This document shows positions 7,940 to 15,620 of a DNA stretch of 15,700 bases, one piece after another. Numbering within the stretch: position 1 is the first letter of the stretch; the number at the start of each line of letters is the position of its first letter. The DNA lies in contig CAAEOL010000024.1 in the NCBI GenBank assembly GCA_900757595.1, positions 1-15,700 of the forward strand. The letters run 5' to 3'. The translations under genes and the position numbers were made by a program. The DNA comes from an uncultured Collinsella sp. (lineage in GTDB: Bacteria > Actinomycetota > Coriobacteriia > Coriobacteriales > Coriobacteriaceae). The notes under the pieces were generated by a model. It was not told where the DNA came from. It worked only from the letters and a program-made list of their open reading frames with translations, and made no database searches.

Positions 7940-9244
7940 TTACGCCTTAGGGTGTTTCTTTTTGTTCAAAGCAGCCGGGGACACACGGATGCCGTCGCCC
8001 GTCTGGCGCACATAGGCCTTATGCGCCGGTTTGGCGGCTCCAGAAGCCTTCTGAGCATGCTGATTGGGATCCACGGTAACCGCATGCACAGGATGGGGCT
8101 TTGCAGGCTTAGAGGACGTCTGAGGCGTTCGCCCGAGCTTGCGCATCACGCGATCCCAGCGCGCATGGATACTCTCGTTGTGAGCACTCTTGAGGCCCAG
8201 CAGGGGCGCGGCCAAAATAGTCGGCGCGATAAACGTAATGAGGCGCCACAGCAGATAACCAGCGGTTGATGCCGATCCAAAGAAATGACCCAGGAACAGC
8301 GCGAAGCCGCCCTCGGCGCCGCCGGTGCCACCGGGCAGGGGAACAGCAGAGCTCAGGAGTTGAACAAAGGCGCTCGCGGCCATGACCGAGAAAAAGTCGA
8401 CTTCGTGGTGGCCAAAGGCAAGCATCAGAAAATACGGCACGAGGTAGAAAAACGCGAGCTGCAACATGGTGATAACCACCGTGAGCAGCATGGACGAAAA
8501 GTGACCGGCCGAAAGCTTGAACTTCTCGGAGAACGAGTAGATTTCGCCGTCGACAAACGTACGCCAGCCCTCGATCTTGGTGGCCGAGACGCCCATTCGC
8601 TCGAGCCAATTGATGATGCAGTGCGCGACGCGCGTGACGGTCTTGGGCATGAGCGCGACGGCAAAGATGCCGAGCAGAATGCAGCAGTGGCCGCCAAAGC
8701 TAAAGACACACAGCAGCGTCATGTCGCCATAGCGTTCGGCGAAAAACGGCATGCGGGCAAGCAGCAGAATGGCGCCCCAGGCAACGAGGCCAAACTGATA
8801 CACGATAAAGCGCGTGAACTGCGTGGCACCGGCCTCGCCCACGTTTTGGCCCGCCTTGGTCAGGCGGTAGATCTGGGCAGGCGTGGAGCCCATCATCATG
8901 GGCGTCAGGTTGCCAAAGAAGATACCGCTCGCCTCGACTGAGATCAGGTCGCGAATGCCGACGGGCGAATTGGGATCGAGCCAGACGGCGATCGCATAGG
9001 CAACGATGCCAAAGAACAGGTACAGGAACATGCAAAAGCATGCAGCAACGAGCCATGGGGCTTGGACGCTCGACATGGCGGCCCAAAACTGCCCCATCTG
9101 CCCGGTCACGACCAGATAGACGATATAGCCAACCAGCACGACGCCAATGAAAATGGCACCACGACGTGCACTCTTGTTGTCATCGCCGCCCGAGGCCTCA
9201 ACCTCGACCTGGGGCTTAGATGTATGCTGAGAGGACTCCCTCAT
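7940..9244 (-). CDS. Flippase-like / lysylphosphatidylglycerol synthase transmembrane domain protein (UPF0104, YbhN type)
   Basis: This is an integral membrane protein of 434 residues. About eight hydrophobic segments are seen, beginning with AIFIGVVLVGYIVYLVV. Family hallmarks are FFGNLTPMMMGSTPAQIYRL and, late in the protein, SSAVPLPGGTGGAEGGF. The family covers the membrane part of MprF and stand-alone homologues thought to move or handle lipids; the MprF aminoacyl-transferase domain is absent, so lysyl-lipid synthesis is not expected. After the last helix comes a basic, Lys/Pro/His-rich cytoplasmic tail of about 75 residues that looks disordered. The start at 9244 follows AGAAGGAG; an in-frame ATG at 9277 overlaps the likely -10 box and is rejected. 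The substrate is unknown. Confidence 0.8.
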   Translation of the reverse strand: MRESSQHTSKPQVEVEASGGDDNKSARRGAIFIGVVLVGYIVYLVVTGQMGQFWAAMSSVQAPWLVAACFCMFLYLFFGIVAYAIAVWLDPNSPVGIRDLISVEASGIFFGNLTPMMMGSTPAQIYRLTKAGQNVGEAGATQFTRFIVYQFGLVAWGAILLLARMPFFAERYGDMTLLCVFSFGGHCCILLGIFAVALMPKTVTRVAHCIINWLERMGVSATKIEGWRTFVDGEIYSFSEKFKLSAGHFSSMLLTVVITMLQLAFFYLVPYFLMLAFGHHEVDFFSVMAASAFVQLLSSAVPLPGGTGGAEGGFALFLGHFFGSASTAGYLLWRLITFIAPTILAAPLLGLKSAHNESIHARWDRVMRKLGRTPQTSSKPAKPHPVHAVTVDPNQHAQKASGAAKPAHKAYVRQTGDGIRVSPAALNKKKHPKA

Positions 9245-9277
9245 GAGGCTCCTTCTGACCGTCCAAATATCTTGCAT

Positions 9278-9283
9278 ATTGTA
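9278..9283 (-). promoter_or_regulatory. -10 box for the flippase-like gene
   Basis: TACAAT reads on the minus strand at 9283-9278, 33 bases before the chosen ATG. The -35 region is weak. Transcription from here would begin near 9271 and would exclude the upstream ATG at 9277, which supports the start at 9244. Confidence 0.35.
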
Positions 9284-9350
9284 CCCGCAAGGGCCACAAG
9301 CAGAACGAAAAGCTATGAGCCAAATGGGAATTGCAAATGGTTTGCTCGGA

Positions 9351-9384
9351 AATAAAAAACCCGGACTTCCGTGGGAAGTCCGGG
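9351..9384 (-). terminator. Rho-independent terminator of tRNA-Glu
   Basis: On the minus strand CCCGGACTTCC and GGAAGTCCGGG form an 11-bp stem with a 3-base loop (or 10 bp with 5), followed by TTTTTTATT. It lies 12 bases after the tRNA CCA end. Confidence 0.9.
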
Positions 9385-9395
9385 GCTCTTATTCA

Positions 9396-9472
9396 TGGTA
9401 GCCCGTACCCGATTCGAACTGGTGATCTCCGCCTTGAGAGGGCGGCGTCCTAAACCGCTAGACGAACGGGCC
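9396..9472 (-). tRNA. tRNA-Glu (anticodon CTC)
   Basis: The 77-base gene folds as a full cloverleaf. The acceptor stem GGCCCGT/ACGGGCT has a G-T first pair. The D arm is GTCTAGCGGTTTAGGAC. The anticodon arm is CCGCC-CTCTCAA-GGCGG, so the anticodon is CTC and reads GAG. The T arm is ACCAG-TTCGAAT-CGGGT. Discriminator A and CCA are encoded. One T-stem pair is a mismatch, A against G (plus-strand positions 9420 and 9410; standard 52-62). A promoter lies upstream and a strong terminator downstream, so it is a single-gene unit. Confidence 0.95.
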
Positions 9473-9506
9473 ACATGACATCTGCACTGCCGTGCTGCGA
9501 GGAAAT

Positions 9507-9535
9507 ATATTACGGGACAAAAAACGCAAGTGCAA
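9507..9535 (-). promoter_or_regulatory. Promoter of tRNA-Glu
   Basis: On the minus strand TTGCAC (9535-9530) and TAATAT (9512-9507) are separated by exactly 17 bases. The predicted transcript start near 9500 leaves a short leader before the tRNA 5' end at 9472. This is the best -35/-10 pair in the window. Confidence 0.7.
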
Positions 9536-9623
9536 GAAGAAATTCCAAATTGCTCATATTTTGTCGTGAGGTTATGGAAAGCGCAGGTCAACCGGACAGC
9601 TCATGTGGAATGGAACCACCCGG

Positions 9624-11018
9624 CTACCCCAGGTGCAGGTGAGCCAGGAGGACTTCGCGCTCGTTGGGGATGTTGTCCTCGATTACTGCGTCGAGGGCGC
9701 CGTTGAGCAGCCGCCCCAGTTCCGGCCCTGGCTTGACGCCGGCGCGGATCAAATCCCCACCATTGATGGCAAGCATCTTGAGCGTATAGGGCTCCCCCGC
9801 CGCCAGCAACTCGCGAGTCAGCGCACGCATCTCCTCAATCGTCTCGACGTAATAGAAACACGACGGTGCCTTGCCGAGCGTGTCGGCACGCTTAAGGTCC
9901 ATGAGCTCGTCCATCAGACGCGGCGTATCGACACCCTCGCCCGAAAGCGCGCGCATCATATTGAGCAGGCAAGATCGCTCGGGACGCAGCGGCTTGTCAT
10001 GGTATTTGATCAGTAGGCACACATCGCGCACCAAATCGTGCGAGAGCGCCAGGCGATCCATGATGACACGCGCCTTTTTGGCGCCAAGCTCGGGATGACC
10101 GTAGAAGTGTCCGCTGCCGGCGTGATCGACCGTAAAGCAATCGGGCTTGGAGACGTCGTGCAAAAACGCCGCCCACATAAGGCTCGACGAGGGCGCGACG
10201 CCGTCGCACAGCGCCAGCTCCCCTGCCACTGTCAGCACGCGGGCGATATGCTCGTAGACGTTAAACGCATGATAGACACTGCACTGATCAAACCCGCGCG
10301 CGGGCGCGAGCTCGGGCACGGCGGCGCAAATAAGCTCAGGGTAGCGCAGCATCGCGTCTCCCCCGTGGCCGGTCGAAAGGATGCCCTCAAGCTCAATACC
10401 CACGCGCTCGTGTGCCACGGCATCGAGCAGCGGCGCACATTCGGCCAGCGCCTGTTTGGTCGCGGGTTCAATCATAAAATCCAGACGGCAGGCAAAACGC
10501 ACCGCGCGCAGCATGCGAAGCGCGTCCTCGTTAAAACGACGCTTGGGATCTCCAACGGCACGGATGAGCTTGCGGTCCAGGTCGCCCTGGCCATCGTAGC
10601 GGTCGACAAGACCGCGCTCGGGATGCCACGCCATGGCATTGACGGTAAAGTCGCGGCGCGCCAGATCGTCCTCAAGCGAAGCCGCACGCTCCACACTCTG
10701 GGGATGGCGACCATCAGTGTAAAAGCCGTCCAGGCGGTAGGTGGTGACCTCAATGCGCTCGCCATCGCAAATGGCCGTGATGCCGCCAAATTTAATGCCC
10801 GACTCGACCACGGCAATATCAGCCGCCTCGAGCGCCGCTTTGGACTCCTGCCACAGGCCGCTGCAGCACATGTCAACATCGTGGCTGGGGCGCCCCATCA
10901 GGGCATCACGCACCCAACCGCCTACGTACCAAGCCTCAAGACCGGCTGCCTCGAGCGCACGCAGGACACGGATGGAGGCATCGGTCGGCTGCGTACCGTT
11001 GAGCGAAACATTGCACAT
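9624..11018 (-). CDS. CCA-adding enzyme / poly(A) polymerase family tRNA nucleotidyltransferase with HD domain
   Basis: This class II nucleotidyltransferase probably adds or repairs the 3' CCA of tRNAs in the cytoplasm. The 464 residues show the GG motif YVGGWVRD (31-38), the catalytic DVD (47-49), RRDFTVNAMAW, and RRFNEDALRMLRAVRFACRL, which includes the EDxxR base-recognition motif of CCA enzymes. An HD domain follows with AAFLHDVSKP and a later KYHDKP; HD-fused members can also have phosphohydrolase activity. A-adding and CC-adding members of this family cannot be told apart safely by eye, so a split-activity enzyme is possible. The start has AGGAGG eight bases upstream. The tRNA-Glu downstream has its own promoter and already encodes CCA, so the adjacency is not evidence of a link. 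Confidence 0.9.
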   Translation of the reverse strand: MCNVSLNGTQPTDASIRVLRALEAAGLEAWYVGGWVRDALMGRPSHDVDMCCSGLWQESKAALEAADIAVVESGIKFGGITAICDGERIEVTTYRLDGFYTDGRHPQSVERAASLEDDLARRDFTVNAMAWHPERGLVDRYDGQGDLDRKLIRAVGDPKRRFNEDALRMLRAVRFACRLDFMIEPATKQALAECAPLLDAVAHERVGIELEGILSTGHGGDAMLRYPELICAAVPELAPARGFDQCSVYHAFNVYEHIARVLTVAGELALCDGVAPSSSLMWAAFLHDVSKPDCFTVDHAGSGHFYGHPELGAKKARVIMDRLALSHDLVRDVCLLIKYHDKPLRPERSCLLNMMRALSGEGVDTPRLMDELMDLKRADTLGKAPSCFYYVETIEEMRALTRELLAAGEPYTLKMLAINGGDLIRAGVKPGPELGRLLNGALDAVIEDNIPNEREVLLAHLHLG

Positions 11019-11110
11019 GCCTATGGCCTCCTGCGACTATCAAATTGGCTATCGATTGCATCTGCAAGAAGTCTAGCAAGAAACAGCCTCTACTGCACAC
11101 GCAAGTCCGA

Positions 11111-11149
11111 GAAACAAAAACGCATCCGTCCTAGTCTAAGACGGATGCG
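11111..11149 (-). terminator. Rho-independent terminator after the second phosphofructokinase-family gene
   Basis: CGCATCCGTC (11121-11130) and GACGGATGCG (11140-11149) form a perfect 10-bp stem with a 9-base loop. On the minus strand it is followed by TTTTTGTTTC. It starts 34 bases after the kinase stop codon. Confidence 0.9.
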
Positions 11150-11182
11150 AAATAATCGAACTAATCAGGCAAGGTGCCGGAA

Positions 11183-12115
11183 CTAGCAGACCTGGCGAAC
11201 TTCGATGTTCTTCTTGTATTCATCCACCTTGGCAAAATCGCCCAGACCCGGGCACTCGACCACGTTGGCGCCGGTGGCCATCGAAAGGCGCAGGGCGTCC
11301 TCGACGCGCTCGGGAGCATCGTGCCACACGGACAGGAAGGCAGCGAGCGAGGAGTCGCCGGCGCAGACCGTCGATAGCAGCTTGACCTCAAAGGTACGGT
11401 TGGCAAACCAGATGTGCTCGCCATTGGAGAAGTACGCGCCGGCGCCGCCGAGGGTCAGCAGCACATTCTTGGCGCCCTTGGCGTGCAGTTCGGCCATCGC
11501 GCGCTTGACGGACTCGTCGTCGCCACCGCTCACCTTGATGCCAAAGATGTCGAGCAGCTCGTCATCGTTGGGCTTAATGAGCAACGGCTCCATGGCAATG
11601 AGGTCAGCCAGCTGATGGCTCGAGATATCGAGCACGAACTCGGCGCCTTTCGCCTTCACGCGGCGCAGAACCTCGGCCAGGAAACCCTCGGAGGTGTTGG
11701 GGGGCAGTGAGCCGCTAATGACCAGGCAGGTCATGTCGTCGAGCGAATCAATAAGCTCAAACATTTCCTGCTCGTTGGCCTCGTTAATGGCGGCACCGGC
11801 ATTAACCATGTTGTACTCGGTGTCGGGACCGGCGTTGAGGAACACGTTGACACGCGTGATGCCGTCAGTCCACACGGGCTTGACGGGCACGCCAAGGGCC
11901 TCGGCGCCCTTAACGATGAACTCGCCCGAGAAGCCGGCGAAGAAGCCCAGGATCGTGGTGTCGACGCCGTAGTGGTCGAGCGTAAACGAGACGTTGAGAC
12001 CCTTGCCGTTGGGGGTGTAGACCGCGTTGCGGGTGCGCGTAACGGTATTGGCGGACAGGCCGTCGCAGGAGATATTGTAGTCAATGGCGGGATTTGCAGT
12101 GAGCGTGTAAATCAT
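11183..12115 (-). CDS. fruK: 1-phosphofructokinase-family hexose kinase (PfkB), second copy
   Basis: It probably phosphorylates fructose 1-phosphate to fructose 1,6-bisphosphate; tagatose 6-phosphate is a possible alternative for the family. The 310-residue protein begins MIYTLTANPAIDYN, as FruK/LacC proteins do, and has NGKGLNVSF, WTDGITRVNVFL, SGSLPP, LLIKPNDDEL and the C-terminal catalytic segment STVCAGDSSLAAFL with base Asp254. The family usually has GAGD; here the first Gly is Cys251. It is clearly paralogous to the gene just upstream on the same strand and has the same length. Start at 12115 follows AAAGGAA; a GTG in frame at 12130 overlaps that ribosome site and is rejected. It is separated from its paralogue by two terminators and has a TATACT box, so it is probably expressed on its own. 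Confidence 0.88.
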   Translation of the reverse strand: MIYTLTANPAIDYNISCDGLSANTVTRTRNAVYTPNGKGLNVSFTLDHYGVDTTILGFFAGFSGEFIVKGAEALGVPVKPVWTDGITRVNVFLNAGPDTEYNMVNAGAAINEANEQEMFELIDSLDDMTCLVISGSLPPNTSEGFLAEVLRRVKAKGAEFVLDISSHQLADLIAMEPLLIKPNDDELLDIFGIKVSGGDDESVKRAMAELHAKGAKNVLLTLGGAGAYFSNGEHIWFANRTFEVKLLSTVCAGDSSLAAFLSVWHDAPERVEDALRLSMATGANVVECPGLGDFAKVDEYKKNIEVRQVC

Positions 12116-12149
12116 GAATGTTCCTTTCACGAGTCAACGTGTTAATGAA

Positions 12150-12155
12150 AGTATA
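12150..12155 (-). promoter_or_regulatory. -10 box for the second phosphofructokinase-family gene
   Basis: TATACT reads at 12155-12150 on the minus strand, 35 bases before the ATG and after both terminators. The -35 region is poor. CACGTGGCGTGG just upstream and CACG-N6-CGTG just downstream are possible regulator sites, which fits an activator- or repressor-controlled promoter. Confidence 0.35.
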
Positions 12156-12239
12156 TTCCACGCCACGTGAAAAGGCTATAGCAACTCGGCGAACGGTGTA
12201 GAACGCGTGCAGGGCGGCAGAAAAGCGGCAAGGCTCGGC

Positions 12240-12266
12240 AAAAAAATCAGGAGCGCTTGCCCTGAC
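12240..12266 (-). terminator. Second (distal) terminator after the first phosphofructokinase-family gene
   Basis: On the minus strand TCAGG and CCTGA (12266-12248) pair around a short loop, followed by an eight-base T-tract (12247-12240). It lies 19 bases beyond the proximal terminator, giving a tandem pair. Confidence 0.7.
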
Positions 12267-12284
12267 ACTCATTTGCAATTTACA

Positions 12285-12318
12285 AAAATGGCGCCACGGC
12301 CAAAACCGGGGCGCCATA
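12285..12318 (-). terminator. Proximal terminator after the first phosphofructokinase-family gene
   Basis: ATGGCGCC and GGCGCCAT form a perfect 8-bp stem (12318-12289), with CGG/CCG pairing inside the loop, followed on the minus strand by TTTTT. It lies 26 bases after the stop codon. Confidence 0.85.
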
Positions 12319-12343
12319 GAACAACGAATATGTCGTTTTTCGC

Positions 12344-13276
12344 TTACTTGCGATCGAGCTTACGGACAGCAACGCGCTTGCTGTACTCGTCAACGTGACC
12401 GAAGTCGCCAATGCCCACGGACTCGGCAACGTTGGCGCCGGTGGCCATAGCGAGCTTCATGGCCTCCTCGACGTTGTCGCGATCCCTGTACCACTTGTGC
12501 AGGAACGCAGCGAGGGTGCAGTCGCCGGCGCAGACGGAAGAGACCAGCTTGATGTTGAACTCACGCTTGGCATACCAGATGTCCTCGCCGTTGGAGAAGT
12601 AGGCGTCACCGCGGCTACCACGGGTGAGCAGCACGTTCTGGACGCCAGCCTCGTGAGCCAGCTTCATGGCAACGCGGACCTCGTCGTCGGTGTCGACCGG
12701 CACGCCGAAGATGGCCTTCATCTCGTGATGGTTCGGCTTGATGAGCAGCGGCTTCTTGTGAGCGAGCTCCTTGAGCTTGTCGGAGGACAGGTCCAGGACG
12801 ACGTCGGCGCCACGGGCCTGAGCATGCTCCATGACCTTGGCCAGGAAGTCAGACGTGGCTTTGGGAGGCACGGAGCCGGAGACGATCAGGCACTCGAGGT
12901 CGCCCGCGGTGTCCAGGATGTTGTAGAGCTCCTCCTGATGCTGCGGCGTAATCGGAGCGCCGGGGTTCAGGATGCCGTACTCATGCTGGCCATCGTTGAC
13001 GTAGGTGTTGATGCGCGTGATACCGTCGGTCCAGACCGGGCGGCACAGGCAACCCAGGTTCATGACCTCCTCGACGATGAACTTGCCCGTGAAGCCGGCG
13101 AAGAAGCCGAGCGCGACGGTGTCGACGCCCATCTTCTTAAAGGCGAAGGAAACGTCGAGGCCCTTGCCGTTAGCCGTGTAGCTGGCCGAGCCGGTGCGGA
13201 CGTTCTCGTCGGGCTCGAGCGGAGAGCTCGAAACCGTCATGTCGACAGCCGGATTAGCGGTTAGCGTGTAGAACAT
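12344..13276 (-). CDS. fruK: 1-phosphofructokinase-family hexose kinase (PfkB), first copy, downstream of ptsI
   Basis: It probably converts fructose 1-phosphate to fructose 1,6-bisphosphate, downstream of PTS fructose uptake. The 310 residues start MFYTLTANPAVDMTV and contain NGKGLDVSF, WTDGITRINTYV, SGSVPP, LLIKPNHHEM and SSVCAGDCTLAAFL with catalytic Asp252. As in its neighbour, the usual GAGD reads CAGD (Cys249). The start follows CAGGGGG, 8 bases from the ATG. It lies 74 bases after ptsI on the same strand with only a hairpin lacking a T-tract between them, so read-through from ptsHI is likely. No fructose Enzyme II gene is adjacent, so the exact sugar is an inference. Confidence 0.88.
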   Translation of the reverse strand: MFYTLTANPAVDMTVSSSPLEPDENVRTGSASYTANGKGLDVSFAFKKMGVDTVALGFFAGFTGKFIVEEVMNLGCLCRPVWTDGITRINTYVNDGQHEYGILNPGAPITPQHQEELYNILDTAGDLECLIVSGSVPPKATSDFLAKVMEHAQARGADVVLDLSSDKLKELAHKKPLLIKPNHHEMKAIFGVPVDTDDEVRVAMKLAHEAGVQNVLLTRGSRGDAYFSNGEDIWYAKREFNIKLVSSVCAGDCTLAAFLHKWYRDRDNVEEAMKLAMATGANVAESVGIGDFGHVDEYSKRVAVRKLDRK

Positions 13277-13303
13277 TTACAGTACCCCCTGTATATGTGA
13301 GGG

Positions 13304-13333
13304 CCGCGTGATTGGCCCATTCCAACCACGCGG
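13304..13333 (-). other. Intergenic hairpin between ptsI and the kinase gene
   Basis: CCGCGTG and CACGCGG form a 7-bp outer stem with TTGG/CCAA paired inside and one A-C mismatch. No T-tract follows on the minus strand. It is more likely an mRNA stabilising or processing structure, or a partial attenuator, than a full terminator. Confidence 0.5.
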
Positions 13334-13350
13334 TTACCTCTGATACCAAA

Positions 13351-15054
13351 TTAGCGAGCTGCGGACTCGAGCAATGCCTTGACCTCGGCGGCGGTGTTGC
13401 AGGCGAGTGCCTTCTCGGCGAGCTCGTCGCACTCGGCCTTGGTCCACTGGCTGATGGTCTTGCGGGCGCGCAGGATAGACGGAGCGCTCATCGAGAACTC
13501 CTCCAGACCCCAGCTGATCAGCAGCGGCTCGAGCAGCGGATCGGCAGCGGCCTCGCCGCACATACCGACCATGATGCCGGCCTTCACGCCGCTCTCGATG
13601 ATGTTCTTGAGCGAGCGGAGCACGGCGGGATAGTACACCTGGTACAGGTTGGAGATGGTGTCGTTGCCACGGTCGGCGCACATGGTGTAGCCGATCAGGT
13701 CGTTGGTGCCGATGGAGAAGAAGTCGGCGACCTCGGCTAGGCGGTCAGCGAGCAGCGAAGCAGCAGGCGTCTCGACCATAATGCCGACCTCGATGTTCTC
13801 GTTGAACTTACGACCCTCTTCGGTCAGCTCGGCCTTGCACTGCTCGACGAGCTCCTTGACGGCCACGACCTCCTCGACGCAAGTGACGAGCGGGATCATG
13901 ATCTTGACGTCACCAAAGGCGCTGGCGCGCAGCAGGGCGCGGAGCTGGACCTTGTACTGGTCGGGGTTGGCCAGGCAGTAACGCACGGCGCGGAAGCCCA
14001 TGAAGGGGTTGTCTTCCTTGACCATGTGCAGGTACGGGATCTCCTTGTCGCCACCCACATCGAGCGTACGGATGATGACCGGAGCGCCCTTGAGCGCGCT
14101 GGCAACCTTGCGGTAGGCGTTGAACTGCTCCTCCTCGGAAGGAAGCTCGGCAGAGTCCATGAACAGGAACTCGGAGCGGAACAGACCGATTGCCTCGGCG
14201 TCGTGATCGAGCGCGTTGGGCACGTCATCGGGGTTACCGATGTTGCAAGCGATGATCTTCTTGATGCCATCCGCAGTCACAGAAGACTTGCCGCGGAAGG
14301 CCTCGAGAGCCGCCTTCTCGGCAGCGAAAGCCTCGGCCTTGGCGGTGTAGGCGGCGAGCGTCTCCTCGTCGGGATCGGCCTCGACGACACCCTTGCCACC
14401 GTCAACGACAACGGTCATGCCGTTGCGAAGCGCGGTGCAGCTGTTAGCGACCGAAAGGACGGCCGGGATCTCGAGGGCGCGCGCGATGATCGCGGAGTGC
14501 GACGTGCGGCCACCGGTCTCGGTGACGATACCGGCAACGTGGGCCTTATCGATCGTGGCAGTCATGGACGGCGTAAGGTCGTGCACGACAACGACGGTGT
14601 TCTCGGGCAGGACGGAGAGGTCGACGACCTCCTTGCCCAGCAGCTCGGCCAGAATACCGGTGCGGATGTCGGCGATGTCGGCCGCGCGAAGGCGGAACAT
14701 CTCGTCGTCCATGGACAGGAACATGTTCTCGAACATGGTCGAGGTGTCCATGAGCGCCTGCTCGGCGCAAGTACCGCCGTCAATGGCGGCGTTAATGGCG
14801 TCGGTCATGCCCGGGTCCTGAGCCAGGACAATGTGTCCGCTCATGATCTCGGCCTCGGCCTCGCCCACCGTCTCCTTCATGTGGTCGGCCTGAGCCTGGG
14901 TCTTATCGCAGAAGACCGAAAGAGCGGTCTGATAGCGCTCCTTCTCTGCTGCCGAATCAGCAACCTCGTGCGGCTCAAACGTCAAGTCGGGATCGACGGC
15001 GACCATGACGGTGCCGATACCGATGCCCTCGGAAGCGTTGACTCCCTGATACAT
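13351..15054 (-). CDS. ptsI: PTS Enzyme I (phosphoenolpyruvate-protein phosphotransferase)
   Basis: This cytoplasmic enzyme takes phosphate from phosphoenolpyruvate and passes it to HPr, the first step of the sugar phosphotransferase system. The 567 residues cover the whole family: N-terminal MYQGVNASEGIGIG, helical HPr-binding domain (about 30-140), the phosphorylated histidine His186 in GGRTSHSAIIAR, then the PEP-binding barrel with LFRSEFLFMD, RTLDVGGDKEIPYL, GFRAVRYCL, MVETPAA, DFFSIGTNDLIGY and the active-site cysteine in VGMCGE. The start at 15054 gives the family-typical N terminus and sits 6 bases after AGAGGA; an ATG two codons upstream (15060) is also possible. The gene lies 133 bases after ptsH, with a terminator-like hairpin between. 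Confidence 0.97.
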   Translation of the reverse strand: MYQGVNASEGIGIGTVMVAVDPDLTFEPHEVADSAAEKERYQTALSVFCDKTQAQADHMKETVGEAEAEIMSGHIVLAQDPGMTDAINAAIDGGTCAEQALMDTSTMFENMFLSMDDEMFRLRAADIADIRTGILAELLGKEVVDLSVLPENTVVVVHDLTPSMTATIDKAHVAGIVTETGGRTSHSAIIARALEIPAVLSVANSCTALRNGMTVVVDGGKGVVEADPDEETLAAYTAKAEAFAAEKAALEAFRGKSSVTADGIKKIIACNIGNPDDVPNALDHDAEAIGLFRSEFLFMDSAELPSEEEQFNAYRKVASALKGAPVIIRTLDVGGDKEIPYLHMVKEDNPFMGFRAVRYCLANPDQYKVQLRALLRASAFGDVKIMIPLVTCVEEVVAVKELVEQCKAELTEEGRKFNENIEVGIMVETPAASLLADRLAEVADFFSIGTNDLIGYTMCADRGNDTISNLYQVYYPAVLRSLKNIIESGVKAGIMVGMCGEAAADPLLEPLLISWGLEEFSMSAPSILRARKTISQWTKAECDELAEKALACNTAAEVKALLESAAR

Positions 15055-15106
15055 TCCCATTCCTCTCTCCGTGTCATGTGATAAAGCGTTTTGCCATATC
15101 CATGAC

Positions 15107-15142
15107 AAAAGAGCGCAGCTACCTTGAAACAGGTCACTGCGC
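15107..15142 (-). terminator. Terminator-like hairpin between ptsH and ptsI
   Basis: On the minus strand GCGCAG pairs with CTGCGC, with ACC/GGT paired inside (15142-15113), followed by TCTTTTG. It starts 46 bases after the ptsH stop. The T-tract is short, so partial termination is the likely outcome, giving more HPr than Enzyme I. No convincing separate ptsI promoter was found after it. Confidence 0.6.
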
Positions 15143-15187
15143 CCCCAAATATGAACTTAGTTGTTCAACATGCGACCCGTTTGAGTT

Positions 15188-15451
15188 CTACTCGCCAAGA
15201 CCGCTCTTGATGAGCTCGATGGCAGCAGCCAGAGCCTCGGCCTCGTCAGCGCCGTCGCACTTGACCTCGACCTCGGTGCCGCACGGGATACCAGCAGCCA
15301 TGAGGGCCATCGGGGACTTGCCGTTGACCTCCTTCTCGGGGGTGACGACCGTCACGTCACAGGCGTACTTGCCCATGGTGGAGGCGAACAGACCAGCCGG
15401 ACGCATGTGCAGACCCTGAGGATTAACGAGGGTAGCCTTCTCAGAAACCAT
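15188..15451 (-). CDS. ptsH: Phosphocarrier protein HPr
   Basis: HPr carries phosphate from Enzyme I to sugar-specific Enzyme II permeases. At 87 residues it is the normal family length. The active-site histidine is His15 in NPQGLHMRPAG, with Arg17 next to it. Ser46, in NGKSPMALM, is the position phosphorylated by HPr kinase in Firmicutes; whether such a kinase exists here cannot be seen. The start has AAGGAG six bases upstream. It is the first gene of the ptsH-ptsI-kinase cluster. Its 250-base leader region holds a -10-like box, a small hairpin, and repeat element B further out. Confidence 0.97.
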   Translation of the reverse strand: MVSEKATLVNPQGLHMRPAGLFASTMGKYACDVTVVTPEKEVNGKSPMALMAAGIPCGTEVEVKCDGADEAEALAAAIELIKSGLGE

Positions 15452-15477
15452 AGTTGACTCCTTTTTTGTGTTTAACC

Positions 15478-15522
15478 CCTGTCATGCATGTGGCAGGAGT
15501 CAGATTCACGACGTTGTTTATA
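15478..15522 (-). promoter_or_regulatory. ptsH promoter-like region and leader hairpin
   Basis: TATAAA (minus strand 15522-15517) is a reasonable -10 box about 65 bases before the ATG; no good -35 is present, but TGTGAG lies just upstream. A leader hairpin, CCTGCCA/TGACAGG with one wobble pair (15497-15478), would fall in the transcript. Element B lies about 100 bases upstream of this -10. Confidence 0.3.
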
Positions 15523-15620
15523 TTAACTCACATCAAACGGTTTTTCATTGTGTTTCGCACGAATTGTTGGACAGATGTCTGTTCTGTCCGCTCGCTCGCC
15601 CCGGACCCCGCGCGCGGACC

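Noticed and set aside
9473..9623. Possible small gene between tRNA-Glu and the nucleotidyltransferase
   Set aside because: The region is explained by the tRNA promoter; no frame with a ribosome site and convincing coding pattern was seen.
10038..11186. Long open frame antisense to the nucleotidyltransferase gene
   Set aside because: It covers a well-supported gene on the other strand, has low-complexity composition typical of high-G+C antisense frames and shows no family motif.
12395..13264. Long open frame antisense to the first phosphofructokinase-family gene
   Set aside because: It mirrors a gene with clear PfkB motifs, and its Gly/Val/Asp-rich sequence has no domain signal.
15055..15108. 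Upstream N-terminal extension of Enzyme I from 15108
   Set aside because: It would include the ribosome site region and add residues not found in the family; the start at 15054 matches the usual N terminus.
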